Part shown: positions 1 through 5,617 of the stretch, in pieces | Layout: each line of letters starts with the position of its first letter | How positions within the stretch are numbered: position 1 is the first letter of the stretch | NCBI GenBank assembly: GCA_937968035.1 | Contig: CALBTS010000045.1 | Span: 1 to 9,483, forward strand | Source of the DNA: an uncultured Methanomethylovorans sp. | GTDB taxonomy: Archaea; Halobacteriota; Methanosarcinia; Methanosarcinales; Methanosarcinaceae | Reading direction: 5' to 3' | DNA: 9,483 nucleotides | Position numbers and translations under genes: made by a program | The notes under the pieces: generated by a model | The model's database searches: none | Told to the model about the DNA's origin: nothing | Seen by the model: only the letters and a program-made list of their open reading frames with translations

Positions 1-563
1 TAAAGAATGTAGACCTATCTTTATACAGTGGGGAGGTGTTAGGGCTAATAGGTGATAGTGGAAGCGGCAAATCCACCCTGTGTAAAATACTATCCGGTTA
101 TGAAACTAACTATAGTGGAACTGTAAGTCTTGATGGGAATAAGATCCCATCAGGCATATATAATCCTGTCCAGCTCATCTTCCAACACCCTGAAAAAGCT
201 GTAAACCCAAAATGGAAAATGAAAGCTATCTTAAATGAGGGACATGTTGTTTCACAGGAGATTTTAGATTCTTTCGGAATAAAGAAGAACTGGCTTAACA
301 GATGGCCGAATGAGCTTTCCGGAGGCGAGCTCCAAAGATTCGCTCTTGCCAGGGCTTTGAGTCCAAAAACTAAATTTTTGATCGCTGATGAGATAACTAC
401 TATGGTTGATGCTATTACTCAAGCTCAGATATGGGAAAGTATCTTGAATATGGTTGAGGAGCTGAATATAGGGGTTCTGGTTGTGAGCCATGATAAAAAC
501 CTAATAAATAAATTATGTCACGATGTTCTGTACTTATCTGATATAAATACTGTTAACTACTAA
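1..563 (+). CDS. ABC transporter ATP-binding protein, peptide/nickel (DppF/NikE) type, 5'-truncated by window edge
   Basis: This is the ATP-hydrolysing subunit of an ABC transporter on the cytoplasmic face of the membrane. The frame is open from base 3, reading KNVDLSLYSGEV before the Walker A motif. The GTG at 36 is therefore an internal Val codon inside the usual first beta strand, and the true start lies upstream of the window. Counting from the lysine at base 3, visible motifs are Walker A GDSGSGKST (17-25), Q-loop Gln61 in LIFQHP, signature LSGGE (105-109), Walker B FLIADE (125-130) and the switch His163 in VVSHD. The sequence around the Q-loop (FQHPEKAVNP) and after Walker B (TTMVDAITQAQIW) resembles oligopeptide/nickel-type ATPases, with the usual DEPTSALD replaced by DEITTMVD. 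The substrate cannot be told because the partner genes are outside the window. The stop is TAA at 561-563. Confidence 0.93.
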   Translation, partial: KNVDLSLYSGEVLGLIGDSGSGKSTLCKILSGYETNYSGTVSLDGNKIPSGIYNPVQLIFQHPEKAVNPKWKMKAILNEGHVVSQEILDSFGIKKNWLNRWPNELSGGELQRFALARALSPKTKFLIADEITTMVDAITQAQIWESILNMVEELNIGVLVVSHDKNLINKLCHDVLYLSDINTVNY

Positions 564-564
564 G

Positions 565-580
565 GGAAGGGTATGCTTCC
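565..580 (+). terminator. Possible hairpin terminator after the ABC ATPase gene
   Basis: GGAAG (565-569) and CTTCC (576-580) form a 5-bp stem with a 6-nt loop immediately after the TAA stop. It is followed by a weak T-rich stretch (582-593). Placement right behind the stop of a gene that faces a convergent neighbour suggests a 3'-end role, but the stem is short and the T-tract is interrupted. Confidence 0.3.
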
Positions 581-597
581 AATTTAGTCTTTAAATC

Positions 598-693
598 GGC
601 TCTGTAGAAAAATGCACATTATGTTCTAACCACTGAGTACTCTATGGTTGCATCTGCCCACGTTGAGATTGTTTATGCGTTTTTCGACAGGGC
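598..693. repeat. 96-bp element with imperfect terminal inverted repeats (MITE-like or IS relic)
   Basis: The left arm (598-616) contains CTGTAGAAAAATGCA. The right arm (676-693), read on the opposite strand, contains CTGTCGAAAAACGCA, so 13 of 15 positions match and the GGC/GCC ends are also similar. Inside lies a second interrupted palindrome: AACCA (628-632) and TGGTT (645-649) around GAGTACTC (635-642). There is no coding capacity and I see no clear target-site duplication at the edges. It sits between two convergent genes, a common landing place for small non-autonomous elements. A simple large RNA hairpin serving both 3' ends is the alternative. I do not recognise the family. Confidence 0.4.
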
Positions 694-709
694 AAAAAGT
701 TCCCTTTTT
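694..709 (-). terminator. Possible terminator hairpin behind mscS-like gene
   Basis: AAAAAG (694-699) and CTTTTT (704-709) form a 6-bp inverted repeat with a 4-nt loop that overlaps the TAA stop of the channel gene (709-711). Read on the minus strand it ends in a T-run, which suits archaeal termination. The stem is A/T-rich and weak. Confidence 0.3.
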
Positions 710-1809
710 TAATTTGGAATGCTTTCCTGCTTATCCTTTATGTAAAGAGTACGTGTCGGGAAGGGTATTTCTATGCCCTCCTTCTCAAACTCTTCTGCGA
801 TCCGGCTATTGACAATGTCTATCAGTTTCATTTTGTCAGAGGGGCTTTTTATCCACATATAAAGTGCAAAATTAAGGCTTGAATCTCCGTAATTCTCTAA
901 ACGCACCGCAGCAGCGGGGTCATCAAGGACCAGGTCTATATCCCGAATTATTGCATGCAGGACTTTTCTTACCTTCTCCACATCGGATCCATAGGCAACA
1001 CCCATAGTCATCTTTACCATCATTATGGACTGCGGTGAAGTATAATTAATCACTTTACTGTTGGCGATTATGCTGTTGGGTATTATTATCATATTGTTGT
1101 ACAGGTTCATTATCCTTGTAGTCCTTATACCGACTTCATGTACAATTCCCACTTCTCCGCTTTCCAGTTCTATTCTGTCTCCTCTTTTGAAAGGCTGATC
1201 AAAGTATATGGAAATGCCACCGAAAAGCTGTGCAATGGAATCCTGCGCTGCAAACGCCACGGCAAGTCCGGCTATACCAGCCGATGCGAACAAGGGTGTA
1301 ACGTTGATGCCCCATATCAGATTAAGTATAGCTAAAATTCCAATGAATACAAGTACTACATTTACAATTCCTTTGAATAAAGGTAATAACTCATCGTCTA
1401 TCTGGGTCTCGGTTCTGCGTGTAATATGCGGAAATGCCTTTTCAAAGAGGATCTTGTTTATTTTTATTAAAGCAATGATCCATACTACGAACAGTAAAGT
1501 GAGGCTTATGGAATCTACTATGGATTCATAGTTCTTTGTAAAGTAAGTGTAATGCAAAGAGAATATAGTTCCTGAAATGATCACTGTCAAATACAACGGT
1601 TTCCTCAATGCAGCTATAATGAGGTCATCGAACTCGAACTTTGTCTTTGAGGCATAGTGCATGAAAACGTTCTTGAAAATAAAGTCAACAACTGCAGCAA
1701 TGACAATCGATGAAATAAATATGAACGAGGCTATAGCAAGGCGAGACTCAAGTGACCCTTCAGGAGTACTTAATAAATTGTTCAGATAAAGAGAGACCGT
1801 ATCGTTCAT
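709..1809 (-). CDS. Small-conductance mechanosensitive channel, MscS family
   Basis: This 366-aa membrane protein probably opens under membrane tension to release solutes during hypo-osmotic shock. By eye there are about five hydrophobic helices (roughly residues 25-48, 72-90, 98-118, 147-167 and 171-198). The last is the Gly/Ala-rich pore helix of MscS, containing ASAGIAGLAVAFAAQDS (175-191). It is followed by the hallmark beta domain (FDQPFKRGDRIE at 203-214, IPNSII at 244-249), and a C-terminal alpha/beta domain follows. Length and five-helix layout fit archaeal MscS homologues rather than the three-helix E. coli form. The ATG at 1807-1809 is preceded by AAGGA about 11 nt upstream; an ATG 8 nt further upstream is out of frame and meets a stop at once. 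The gene lies 36 nt downstream of top6A on the same strand, so it may be read from that operon, although an AT-rich box at 1836-1844 could give it its own promoter. Confidence 0.93.
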   Translation of the reverse strand: MNDTVSLYLNNLLSTPEGSLESRLAIASFIFISSIVIAAVVDFIFKNVFMHYASKTKFEFDDLIIAALRKPLYLTVIISGTIFSLHYTYFTKNYESIVDSISLTLLFVVWIIALIKINKILFEKAFPHITRRTETQIDDELLPLFKGIVNVVLVFIGILAILNLIWGINVTPLFASAGIAGLAVAFAAQDSIAQLFGGISIYFDQPFKRGDRIELESGEVGIVHEVGIRTTRIMNLYNNMIIIPNSIIANSKVINYTSPQSIMMVKMTMGVAYGSDVEKVRKVLHAIIRDIDLVLDDPAAAVRLENYGDSSLNFALYMWIKSPSDKMKLIDIVNSRIAEEFEKEGIEIPFPTRTLYIKDKQESIPN

Positions 1810-1845
1810 TGTAGCATGTTCCTTATACCAGGTGCTATATTTTAT

Positions 1846-2955
1846 TTAAATGACCTTAAGTTCCGTAAGTCTCTCAGGCAGATATCTGTCGGTCACGAAA
1901 TCCAGGCCCTTGCCGGCAAAAGCCTGCTGTTCGGCCTTCTTATTGATCTCAAGCTGCAGGTTGATCTGTTCTCTCCAGTAGTCTGTAGCAAAACGCGGGT
2001 CGCTGAGTTCACTTCTAAGGGCACCTACATCTTTTTCTGTCAGTTTATCGGTGGATAGTTCATATTCCACAATATCTGAGGGCTGAACTCCTACGAACAT
2101 TGCTCCTGGTGTTGCCATGTGCTCTGAAAGATGTGCACTTTTGATGGCTCCGTATGCCACGGACGCGAAAATGCGGTATGACCAGGGATCACCATCAGTG
2201 AACACCACCACAGGCAGGGATAATTCTTCGCTCATACGTTTTATGATGCGTCTGGTGGACCTTGCAGGCTGGCCTTTGAGATGCACAAGTATAGCGTTGT
2301 ATTTTTCATCGAACCCGTTCTCAATAAGCCTGGCGTACATACCACCAGTCTCGATGGCTATTATGAAATCAGCATCATGGTCAAGGAACTCTATGTTCTC
2401 CACATTGAACGGTATCTGATAACCACTTTCTCCGATGTCTTCCTGACAATGGATCGTTCTATCTCCTCTCTTTGTCTCCTCCCGTATCCTTATAGGGCCG
2501 AACATCGTAGCCCCATCCTCTTCGGGCCGCATGTGGAAATATTCTCTCTGCAATCCTGTAATGATCTCCAGGTCCTCTATGAGCCTGTCACTTTCAGGCT
2601 GTTCCCGGAACTTGGCGATATCCCAGTTCTCGGAGATATAATACAATTCCCTTAATGTGGAGCCACGGTTCTGAGCAATGTGGTTCTTTATCAGAAAGTC
2701 GACAGTGTGCACTGATTTAAGCAGCTGGAAAGCTCCCTTTACAGTCTTTGCACTGCGTTCGCTTTCCCGGTCACCATATACCCAGACCTCTGAGTCATCA
2801 TTGTACTCGATATTGTTCTTGGTCCTGGTTGGCAGGCTCACAGACGGCACTTCTCCATCCATGAACTGCTTATAAATTGTATCTGTCAGTCCATAAAGGC
2901 GGCTGCTAGCAAGTTCATCGTGTTCTTTTTTCTGTTGTGATATTTCCCTGGCCAT
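1846..2955 (-). CDS. top6A: DNA topoisomerase VI subunit A (Spo11-like catalytic subunit)
   Basis: This 369-aa catalytic subunit of the type IIB topoisomerase forms an A2B2 enzyme with Top6B, cuts both DNA strands and relaxes supercoils or decatenates chromosomes. The winged-helix (CAP-like) part carries the motif [11 protein letters not shown], in which Tyr106 is the expected nucleophile. The Toprim domain follows, with Glu202 in FIIAIETGG and the DGD pair Asp254/Asp256 in [13 protein letters not shown] for Mg2+ binding. All key residues are present and I see no frameshift; the length is normal for the family. The start ATG (2953-2955) abuts the TGA stop of top6B (2956-2958) with no spacer and only a weak G-rich stretch upstream. 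Translation is therefore probably coupled to top6B, giving equal subunit amounts (inference). Confidence 0.98.
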   Translation of the reverse strand: MAREISQQKKEHDELASSRLYGLTDTIYKQFMDGEVPSVSLPTRTKNNIEYNDDSEVWVYGDRESERSAKTVKGAFQLLKSVHTVDFLIKNHIAQNRGSTLRELYYISENWDIAKFREQPESDRLIEDLEIITGLQREYFHMRPEEDGATMFGPIRIREETKRGDRTIHCQEDIGESGYQIPFNVENIEFLDHDADFIIAIETGGMYARLIENGFDEKYNAILVHLKGQPARSTRRIIKRMSEELSLPVVVFTDGDPWSYRIFASVAYGAIKSAHLSEHMATPGAMFVGVQPSDIVEYELSTDKLTEKDVGALRSELSDPRFATDYWREQINLQLEINKKAEQQAFAGKGLDFVTDRYLPERLTELKVI

Positions 2956-4824
2956 TCAAACCAGCCCCATGATAGCTTTTGCACCGGTTACGAGTTCTTC
3001 GTCAAGTCCTTCCACGATCAATTCAGGGAACTTTGCAGCTTCTGCATCGGATAGCGTATCCACTAAATAGCTTATGGCCTTTGAGGAGCCAGTGGAAACT
3101 GATATCTTCCATACGTAATCAAAATCATTGCCCATGGATATTACCTTGGGTTCCGGTGTCGTTTCTCTTATTTTGAAGGGAACCATTTCGTGTACAGTAC
3201 ACTCTAAGGTCTTACCTGAGAAATTCTTGAGCATTATGGAGACCCTTGCGCTATCATCGGCATTGCGGCTTATCTTTCTGCTCACAAGCAAGTTACCCAT
3301 GATCCTCGCAACAACAGGATTGATGTCCGGCACATCTTTGTCCAATGTTTCTGCAAGCTTCTTTGCCATCTTTGGAAGTACTTTGGTAATTATTATCTCT
3401 TTCTCTCTGCGCTTTTTCAGGTTTTCCTGCCGGTTCATATACATGTTAAGCTTACGACCGACTTCCTTTATTGCCAGCTCGATCTCAGCTTTTATTTCAG
3501 GAATATCGGCTATGGCATCTTTTGACTCAGAGGTGAACGGTACATTTGTTGATGCTACATGGACCAGTATAGCGACAGGTCCGGTGGGCAGTCCTCCTCC
3601 TGGCTGATTAAGACCGTACTGTTTCCATTTTATGGATTCTATGGCATGCGTGGTCACGCATCCGCCTTGCTGGTATAACAAGGGCACCCTGTTGGCAAAG
3701 CGCAGGATATCCACACGGTCTTCTTTCTGCAGATCGCCTCCGTAGGCCATTCCTACTTCCACAAGGAAAGGATTTCCGGAATAGACCGACGGTGTCCTGC
3801 TGGTAGTTGCAATAAAGTCTACATTGAACTCCTTTTCCAAGCCTTTGTAGATCAGGTTATCTCCTATAGGGGAAAGACAGTCGGTGGGAGGGGCCATGAT
3901 CTTCACCTTGCCGAAGGCGTCAAGCAGTTTCTTTGCCTGGTCCCTGTTGATCTCATGGGGGTCCATTTCTCCGTCAAGACCGGAAGCCTTGCAGATCTCT
4001 TCTGCCGTAAGGTGGCCTATCTTTGAAAAGGAATAGCGCAGGAAAGGTGTCAGTTTTTGCCTTTCAGTATACCTGAGCATCTTCATGAGTGTTCCCAGTT
4101 CTATCCCATGTGGGTGAGGCAGAATTTCCTTTGCAGCCTCCGGTATCTTGTCGGTTGCCCTTTCGAACAGGATGTCATTTTTGTCAGGTTCTATTAGCTT
4201 TATACGTGCGTGAGGATTTACAATGGCCGTTGACCGTAGATACTCGGTCACCGACTGTCTTCTCCCCTTAACATAAGAGGCTTCCATCTCCAGCTCGATG
4301 CGTGTGCCATGATGCCGATCCCAGTCAAGTACTTCTTCCTTCAGTATCTCAGGTTCATTGGTACTTGTGTTGATCATTAGCTCATAGTAGTGCGCAGGTT
4401 TTCCCTGCCCGATCTTTGAGATGATCCTTGTGGGATGGCCTGAGGTCAATTGAGAATATAGCACAGATGCGGATATGCCTATACCCTGCTGTCCTCTGCT
4501 TTGTTTCAGAGCATGGAACCTCGATCCATAAAGCAGCTTTGCAAAAACCTTAGGTATTTGCTCCTTTACTATTCCAGGTCCGTTGTCCTCAACAATGATC
4601 ACTAAACTGTCTTTGTCCGACCTTTCCACTTGTACGAGAATGTCTGGAAGGATCTCAGCCTCCTCACAGGCGTCCAGGGAGTTATCCACAGCTTCTTTTA
4701 TGGTTGTGATAAGACTGCGGGGGGCTGAGTCAAATCCAAGTATCTGCCTGTTCTTTTCGAAGAATTCAGCTACACTTATTGATTTCTGATTTTTTGCAAG
4801 TTCTTCTGCAATTGGGATTTCCAT
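2956..4824 (-). CDS. top6B: DNA topoisomerase VI subunit B (GHKL ATPase subunit)
   Basis: This 622-aa ATPase subunit dimerises on ATP binding to drive strand passage by Top6A. The GHKL fold is clear at the N-terminus: N-box with Glu44 and Asn48 in [11 protein letters not shown], the DNGPG motif (80-84) and the glycine lid GQQGIG (111-116). After the helix-two-turn-helix region comes the transducer domain with the predicted switch lysine Lys435 in [11 protein letters not shown]. About residues 525-622 form an extra C-terminal beta-rich domain of the kind seen in Methanosarcina topoisomerase VI. The stop TGA directly touches the top6A start. The start at 4822-4824 has GGATGA (minus strand, 4831-4836) at proper distance as ribosome-binding site. 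Transcription likely begins in the 82-nt gap to the upstream small regulator gene, which holds two TATA-like boxes. Confidence 0.98.
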   Translation of the reverse strand: MEIPIAEELAKNQKSISVAEFFEKNRQILGFDSAPRSLITTIKEAVDNSLDACEEAEILPDILVQVERSDKDSLVIIVEDNGPGIVKEQIPKVFAKLLYGSRFHALKQSRGQQGIGISASVLYSQLTSGHPTRIISKIGQGKPAHYYELMINTSTNEPEILKEEVLDWDRHHGTRIELEMEASYVKGRRQSVTEYLRSTAIVNPHARIKLIEPDKNDILFERATDKIPEAAKEILPHPHGIELGTLMKMLRYTERQKLTPFLRYSFSKIGHLTAEEICKASGLDGEMDPHEINRDQAKKLLDAFGKVKIMAPPTDCLSPIGDNLIYKGLEKEFNVDFIATTSRTPSVYSGNPFLVEVGMAYGGDLQKEDRVDILRFANRVPLLYQQGGCVTTHAIESIKWKQYGLNQPGGGLPTGPVAILVHVASTNVPFTSESKDAIADIPEIKAEIELAIKEVGRKLNMYMNRQENLKKRREKEIIITKVLPKMAKKLAETLDKDVPDINPVVARIMGNLLVSRKISRNADDSARVSIMLKNFSGKTLECTVHEMVPFKIRETTPEPKVISMGNDFDYVWKISVSTGSSKAISYLVDTLSDAEAAKFPELIVEGLDEELVTGAKAIMGLV

Positions 4825-4865
4825 GTACTATCATCCTTAGTTAAGCATGTCAGCTAAAGCTACTT

Positions 4866-4895
4866 CTTATATAAAAAGCACGCTATATAAATATG
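4866..4895 (-). promoter_or_regulatory. Probable promoter(s) of the top6BA operon
   Basis: On the minus strand there are two TATA-like boxes, CTTTTTATATAA (4868-4879) and ATATTTATATA (4884-4894). The one nearer the gene predicts initiation around 4846, giving a leader of about 20 nt that still includes the GGATGA ribosome-binding site. The upstream one would begin near 4862. The boxes lie wholly within the gap behind the small RAM-domain gene, so the operon need not rely on read-through. Confidence 0.5.
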
Positions 4896-4906
4896 CTGTG
4901 CCTTCC

Positions 4907-5140
4907 TTATTTCAGTTCGGCGCCAACTATGGTCTGTGTAGCCGTAACAAACTCGTTTTCTCTTATGTCATCGACTATATTGTTCAATCTGCTGAGGTCT
5001 TCGACATCCACAATTACGACAAAGTCGTATTCTCCGAAAACATGATAAATGTCCTTGATGCCTTCAATATTTTGCAATTCTGTATAAGCTGCCCTCTCTT
5101 TTCCAGGCAGCACATTTACCATTGTGACTCCGATCACCAT
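4907..5140 (-). CDS. Stand-alone Lrp/AsnC ligand-binding (RAM/AsnC_trans_reg) domain protein
   Basis: This 77-aa protein consists only of the effector-binding/oligomerisation domain of Lrp/AsnC regulators, with no helix-turn-helix. The pattern fits an alpha/beta sandwich: strand IGVTMVNVLPG, helix around residues 15-24, the segment IKDIYHVFGEYDFVVIVDVED (28-48) containing the conserved G-x-x-D, a helix, then TATQTIVGAELK. Such single-domain proteins are known to bind amino acids or similar ligands and to assemble as dimers or octamers; whether this one partners with a full Lrp protein is unknown. The start ATG (5138-5140) has a good ribosome-binding site, GGTGA, at 5145-5149 on the minus strand. 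It precedes top6B on the same strand by 82 nt, so co-transcription is possible but not required. Confidence 0.9.
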   Translation of the reverse strand: MVIGVTMVNVLPGKERAAYTELQNIEGIKDIYHVFGEYDFVVIVDVEDLSRLNNIVDDIRENEFVTATQTIVGAELK

Positions 5141-5184
5141 TCTTTCACCACACTTTAGACGGATGCAATCTATTTATTATTTTA

Positions 5185-5233
5185 TGCTTTTCTCATTTAT
5201 CTTCGTCTGCTTTTCTAATATCTATATAAAAAG
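5185..5233 (-). promoter_or_regulatory. Promoter region of the RAM-domain gene with a 9-bp direct repeat
   Basis: On the minus strand a TATA-like box CTTTTTATATA lies at 5223-5233, which predicts initiation near 5200 and a leader of about 60 nt. The plus-strand motif TGCTTTTCT occurs twice, at 5185-5193 and 5208-5216, 23 bp apart (about two helical turns). One copy falls between the box and the predicted start and the other just after it. This placement would suit a repressor, possibly the Lrp-type protein itself, but that is inference. An AT-rich stretch at 5171-5184 is another possible box. Confidence 0.35.
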
Positions 5234-5267
5234 TTTTGTCTGCAATCAGTTAAATTATATAGTAAAA

Positions 5268-5275
5268 TTTATATA
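5268..5275 (+). promoter_or_regulatory. TATA box of small RNA 1
   Basis: TTTATATA is a near-ideal archaeal TATA box, preceded by a purine-rich AGTAAAA that could act as BRE. Its centre is about 26 nt upstream of G5298, where the hairpin unit begins. That is the standard spacing for archaeal initiation. Confidence 0.6.
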
Positions 5276-5295
5276 CAATTATCACTTATTGTATA
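5272..5295. promoter_or_regulatory. Operator-like dyad in the small RNA 1 promoter
   Basis: TATACAAT (5272-5279) and ATTGTATA (5288-5295) are a perfect 8-bp inverted repeat with an 8-bp spacer. The dyad runs from inside the TATA box to 3 nt before the predicted transcription start, the classic place for a repressor that blocks TBP/TFB or polymerase. The second small RNA promoter lacks it. The binding protein is unknown. Confidence 0.45.
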
Positions 5296-5297
5296 AC

Positions 5298-5374
5298 GAT
5301 GAGCGGGTACAGATTCTTTTATAACAACCCCCACTCCCCAGCCCGCTCATTCTCCACTCCAGATCTTAATTTTT
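5298..5374 (+). ncRNA. Predicted small RNA 1: C-rich hairpin RNA, about 77 nt
   Basis: The unit starts with ATGAGCGGG (5299-5307), which pairs perfectly with CCCGCTCAT (5342-5350), closing a 34-nt loop. The 3' half of the loop carries the single-stranded C-rich block AACCCCCACTCCCCA (5326-5340). After the stem come CTCCACT (5352-5358) and a T-tract (5370-5374) as likely end. A TATA box lies the expected distance upstream. A paralogous copy follows about 195 bp downstream: the block from the C-rich loop to CTCCACT matches it at 31 of 33 positions, while the rest of the loop has drifted. Conservation of stem and C-rich block, but not of reading frame, argues for RNA function. I do not recognise an established RNA family. 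The C-rich segments might base-pair with G-rich ribosome-binding sites (inference). Confidence 0.6.
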
Positions 5375-5408
5375 ATAGGCCAGTATCCACTATCTCTTCG
5401 TATCATTG

Positions 5409-5460
5409 TTATTATGCTCAATTTTTGTTTGACTTTACATCATAATGATGAGCATAATAA
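5409..5460. repeat. 12-bp perfect inverted repeat between the two small RNAs
   Basis: TTATTATGCTCA (5409-5420) and TGAGCATAATAA (5449-5460) are exact reverse complements separated by 28 nt. Two further flanking pairs extend it to 5406 and 5463 with one mismatch. The left arm is followed by a T-rich run (5421-5430) and the right arm ends against the TATA box of small RNA 2. It could be a regulator site for that promoter, or a hairpin that stops read-through from small RNA 1. The rest of 5375-5408 shows nothing I can name. Confidence 0.5.
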
Positions 5461-5462
5461 TA

Positions 5463-5474
5463 AAATATATATAT
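5463..5474 (+). promoter_or_regulatory. TATA box of small RNA 2
   Basis: AAATATATATAT centres about 26 nt upstream of G5496, the first base of the second hairpin unit. This repeats the arrangement found at small RNA 1. The agreement of spacing in both copies, despite unrelated flanking sequence, is the main support for a promoter. Confidence 0.55.
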
Positions 5475-5495
5475 CATTAATACCTATCTTTTATC

Positions 5496-5559
5496 GAGCG
5501 GGATTCTCCTCTTTCTTACAATAACCCCCACTCCCCACCCCGCTCATACTCCACTTTTT
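5496..5559 (+). ncRNA. Predicted small RNA 2: paralogue of small RNA 1, about 64 nt
   Basis: GAGCGGG (5496-5502) pairs with CCCGCTC (5539-5545) around a 36-nt loop. The loop again ends in the block AACCCCCACTCCCCA (5523-5537), and the stem is again followed by CTCCACT (5549-5555), here running straight into TTTTT (5555-5559) as a probable terminator. The two outermost stem pairs of copy 1 are lost here. The 5' half of the loop is pyrimidine-rich (ATTCTCCTCTTTCTTAC) and differs in length from copy 1, so the two RNAs may have overlapping but not identical targets (inference). A second T-run (5573-5579) behind a small AAAAA/TTTTT hairpin may back up termination. It faces the 3' end of the clamp-loader gene. 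Confidence 0.58.
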
Positions 5560-5617
5560 ATTTCCAAAAAGGTTTTTTTCTCATTATGGAGCATCCAAAT
5601 ATCTTAAAAATCAATGC

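Noticed and set aside
36..38. GTG at 36 as start codon of the ABC ATPase
   Set aside because: The frame is open upstream to the window edge and encodes the normal N-terminal strand (NVDLSLYSGE), so this is an internal Val codon.
565..580. GGAA...TTCC as an NrpR nitrogen-repressor operator
   Set aside because: The spacer is 8 nt rather than the usual 6, and it lies behind a stop codon between convergent genes, not at a promoter.
1208..1531. 107-aa open frame on the plus strand inside the mscS-like gene
   Set aside because: It is antisense to a clear MscS pore and beta domain, with no recognisable motif or ribosome-binding site, so it is a shadow frame.
3089..3099. CCAGTGGAAAC, matching the core of archaeal origin-recognition boxes
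   Set aside because: It is a single copy inside the top6B coding sequence, without the adjacent G-string or neighbouring repeats, so probably chance.
3128..3607. 159-aa open frame on the plus strand inside top6B
   Set aside because: It is antisense to well-conserved Top6B sequence; its hydrophobic look comes from reading the opposite strand of charged helices.
5328..5344. G-quadruplex on the minus strand of the C-rich repeats
   Set aside because: Each copy offers only three G-runs of three or more in a row; a fourth run is missing, so it fails the canonical pattern.
5299..5445. A 48-codon leaderless ORF beginning at the ATG of small RNA 1
   Set aside because: The paralogous unit has no ATG, and the shared C-rich block lies in a different relative frame there, so a peptide is not conserved between the copies. 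It cannot be fully excluded.
5445..5451. ATGATGA resembling a C box of a C/D guide RNA
   Set aside because: No D box (CTGA) or C'/D' pair follows at a suitable distance, and the motif overlaps the inverted repeat arm.
5298..5559. CRISPR array
   Set aside because: There are only two imperfect units, about 195 bp apart, with separate promoters and no regular short spacing.
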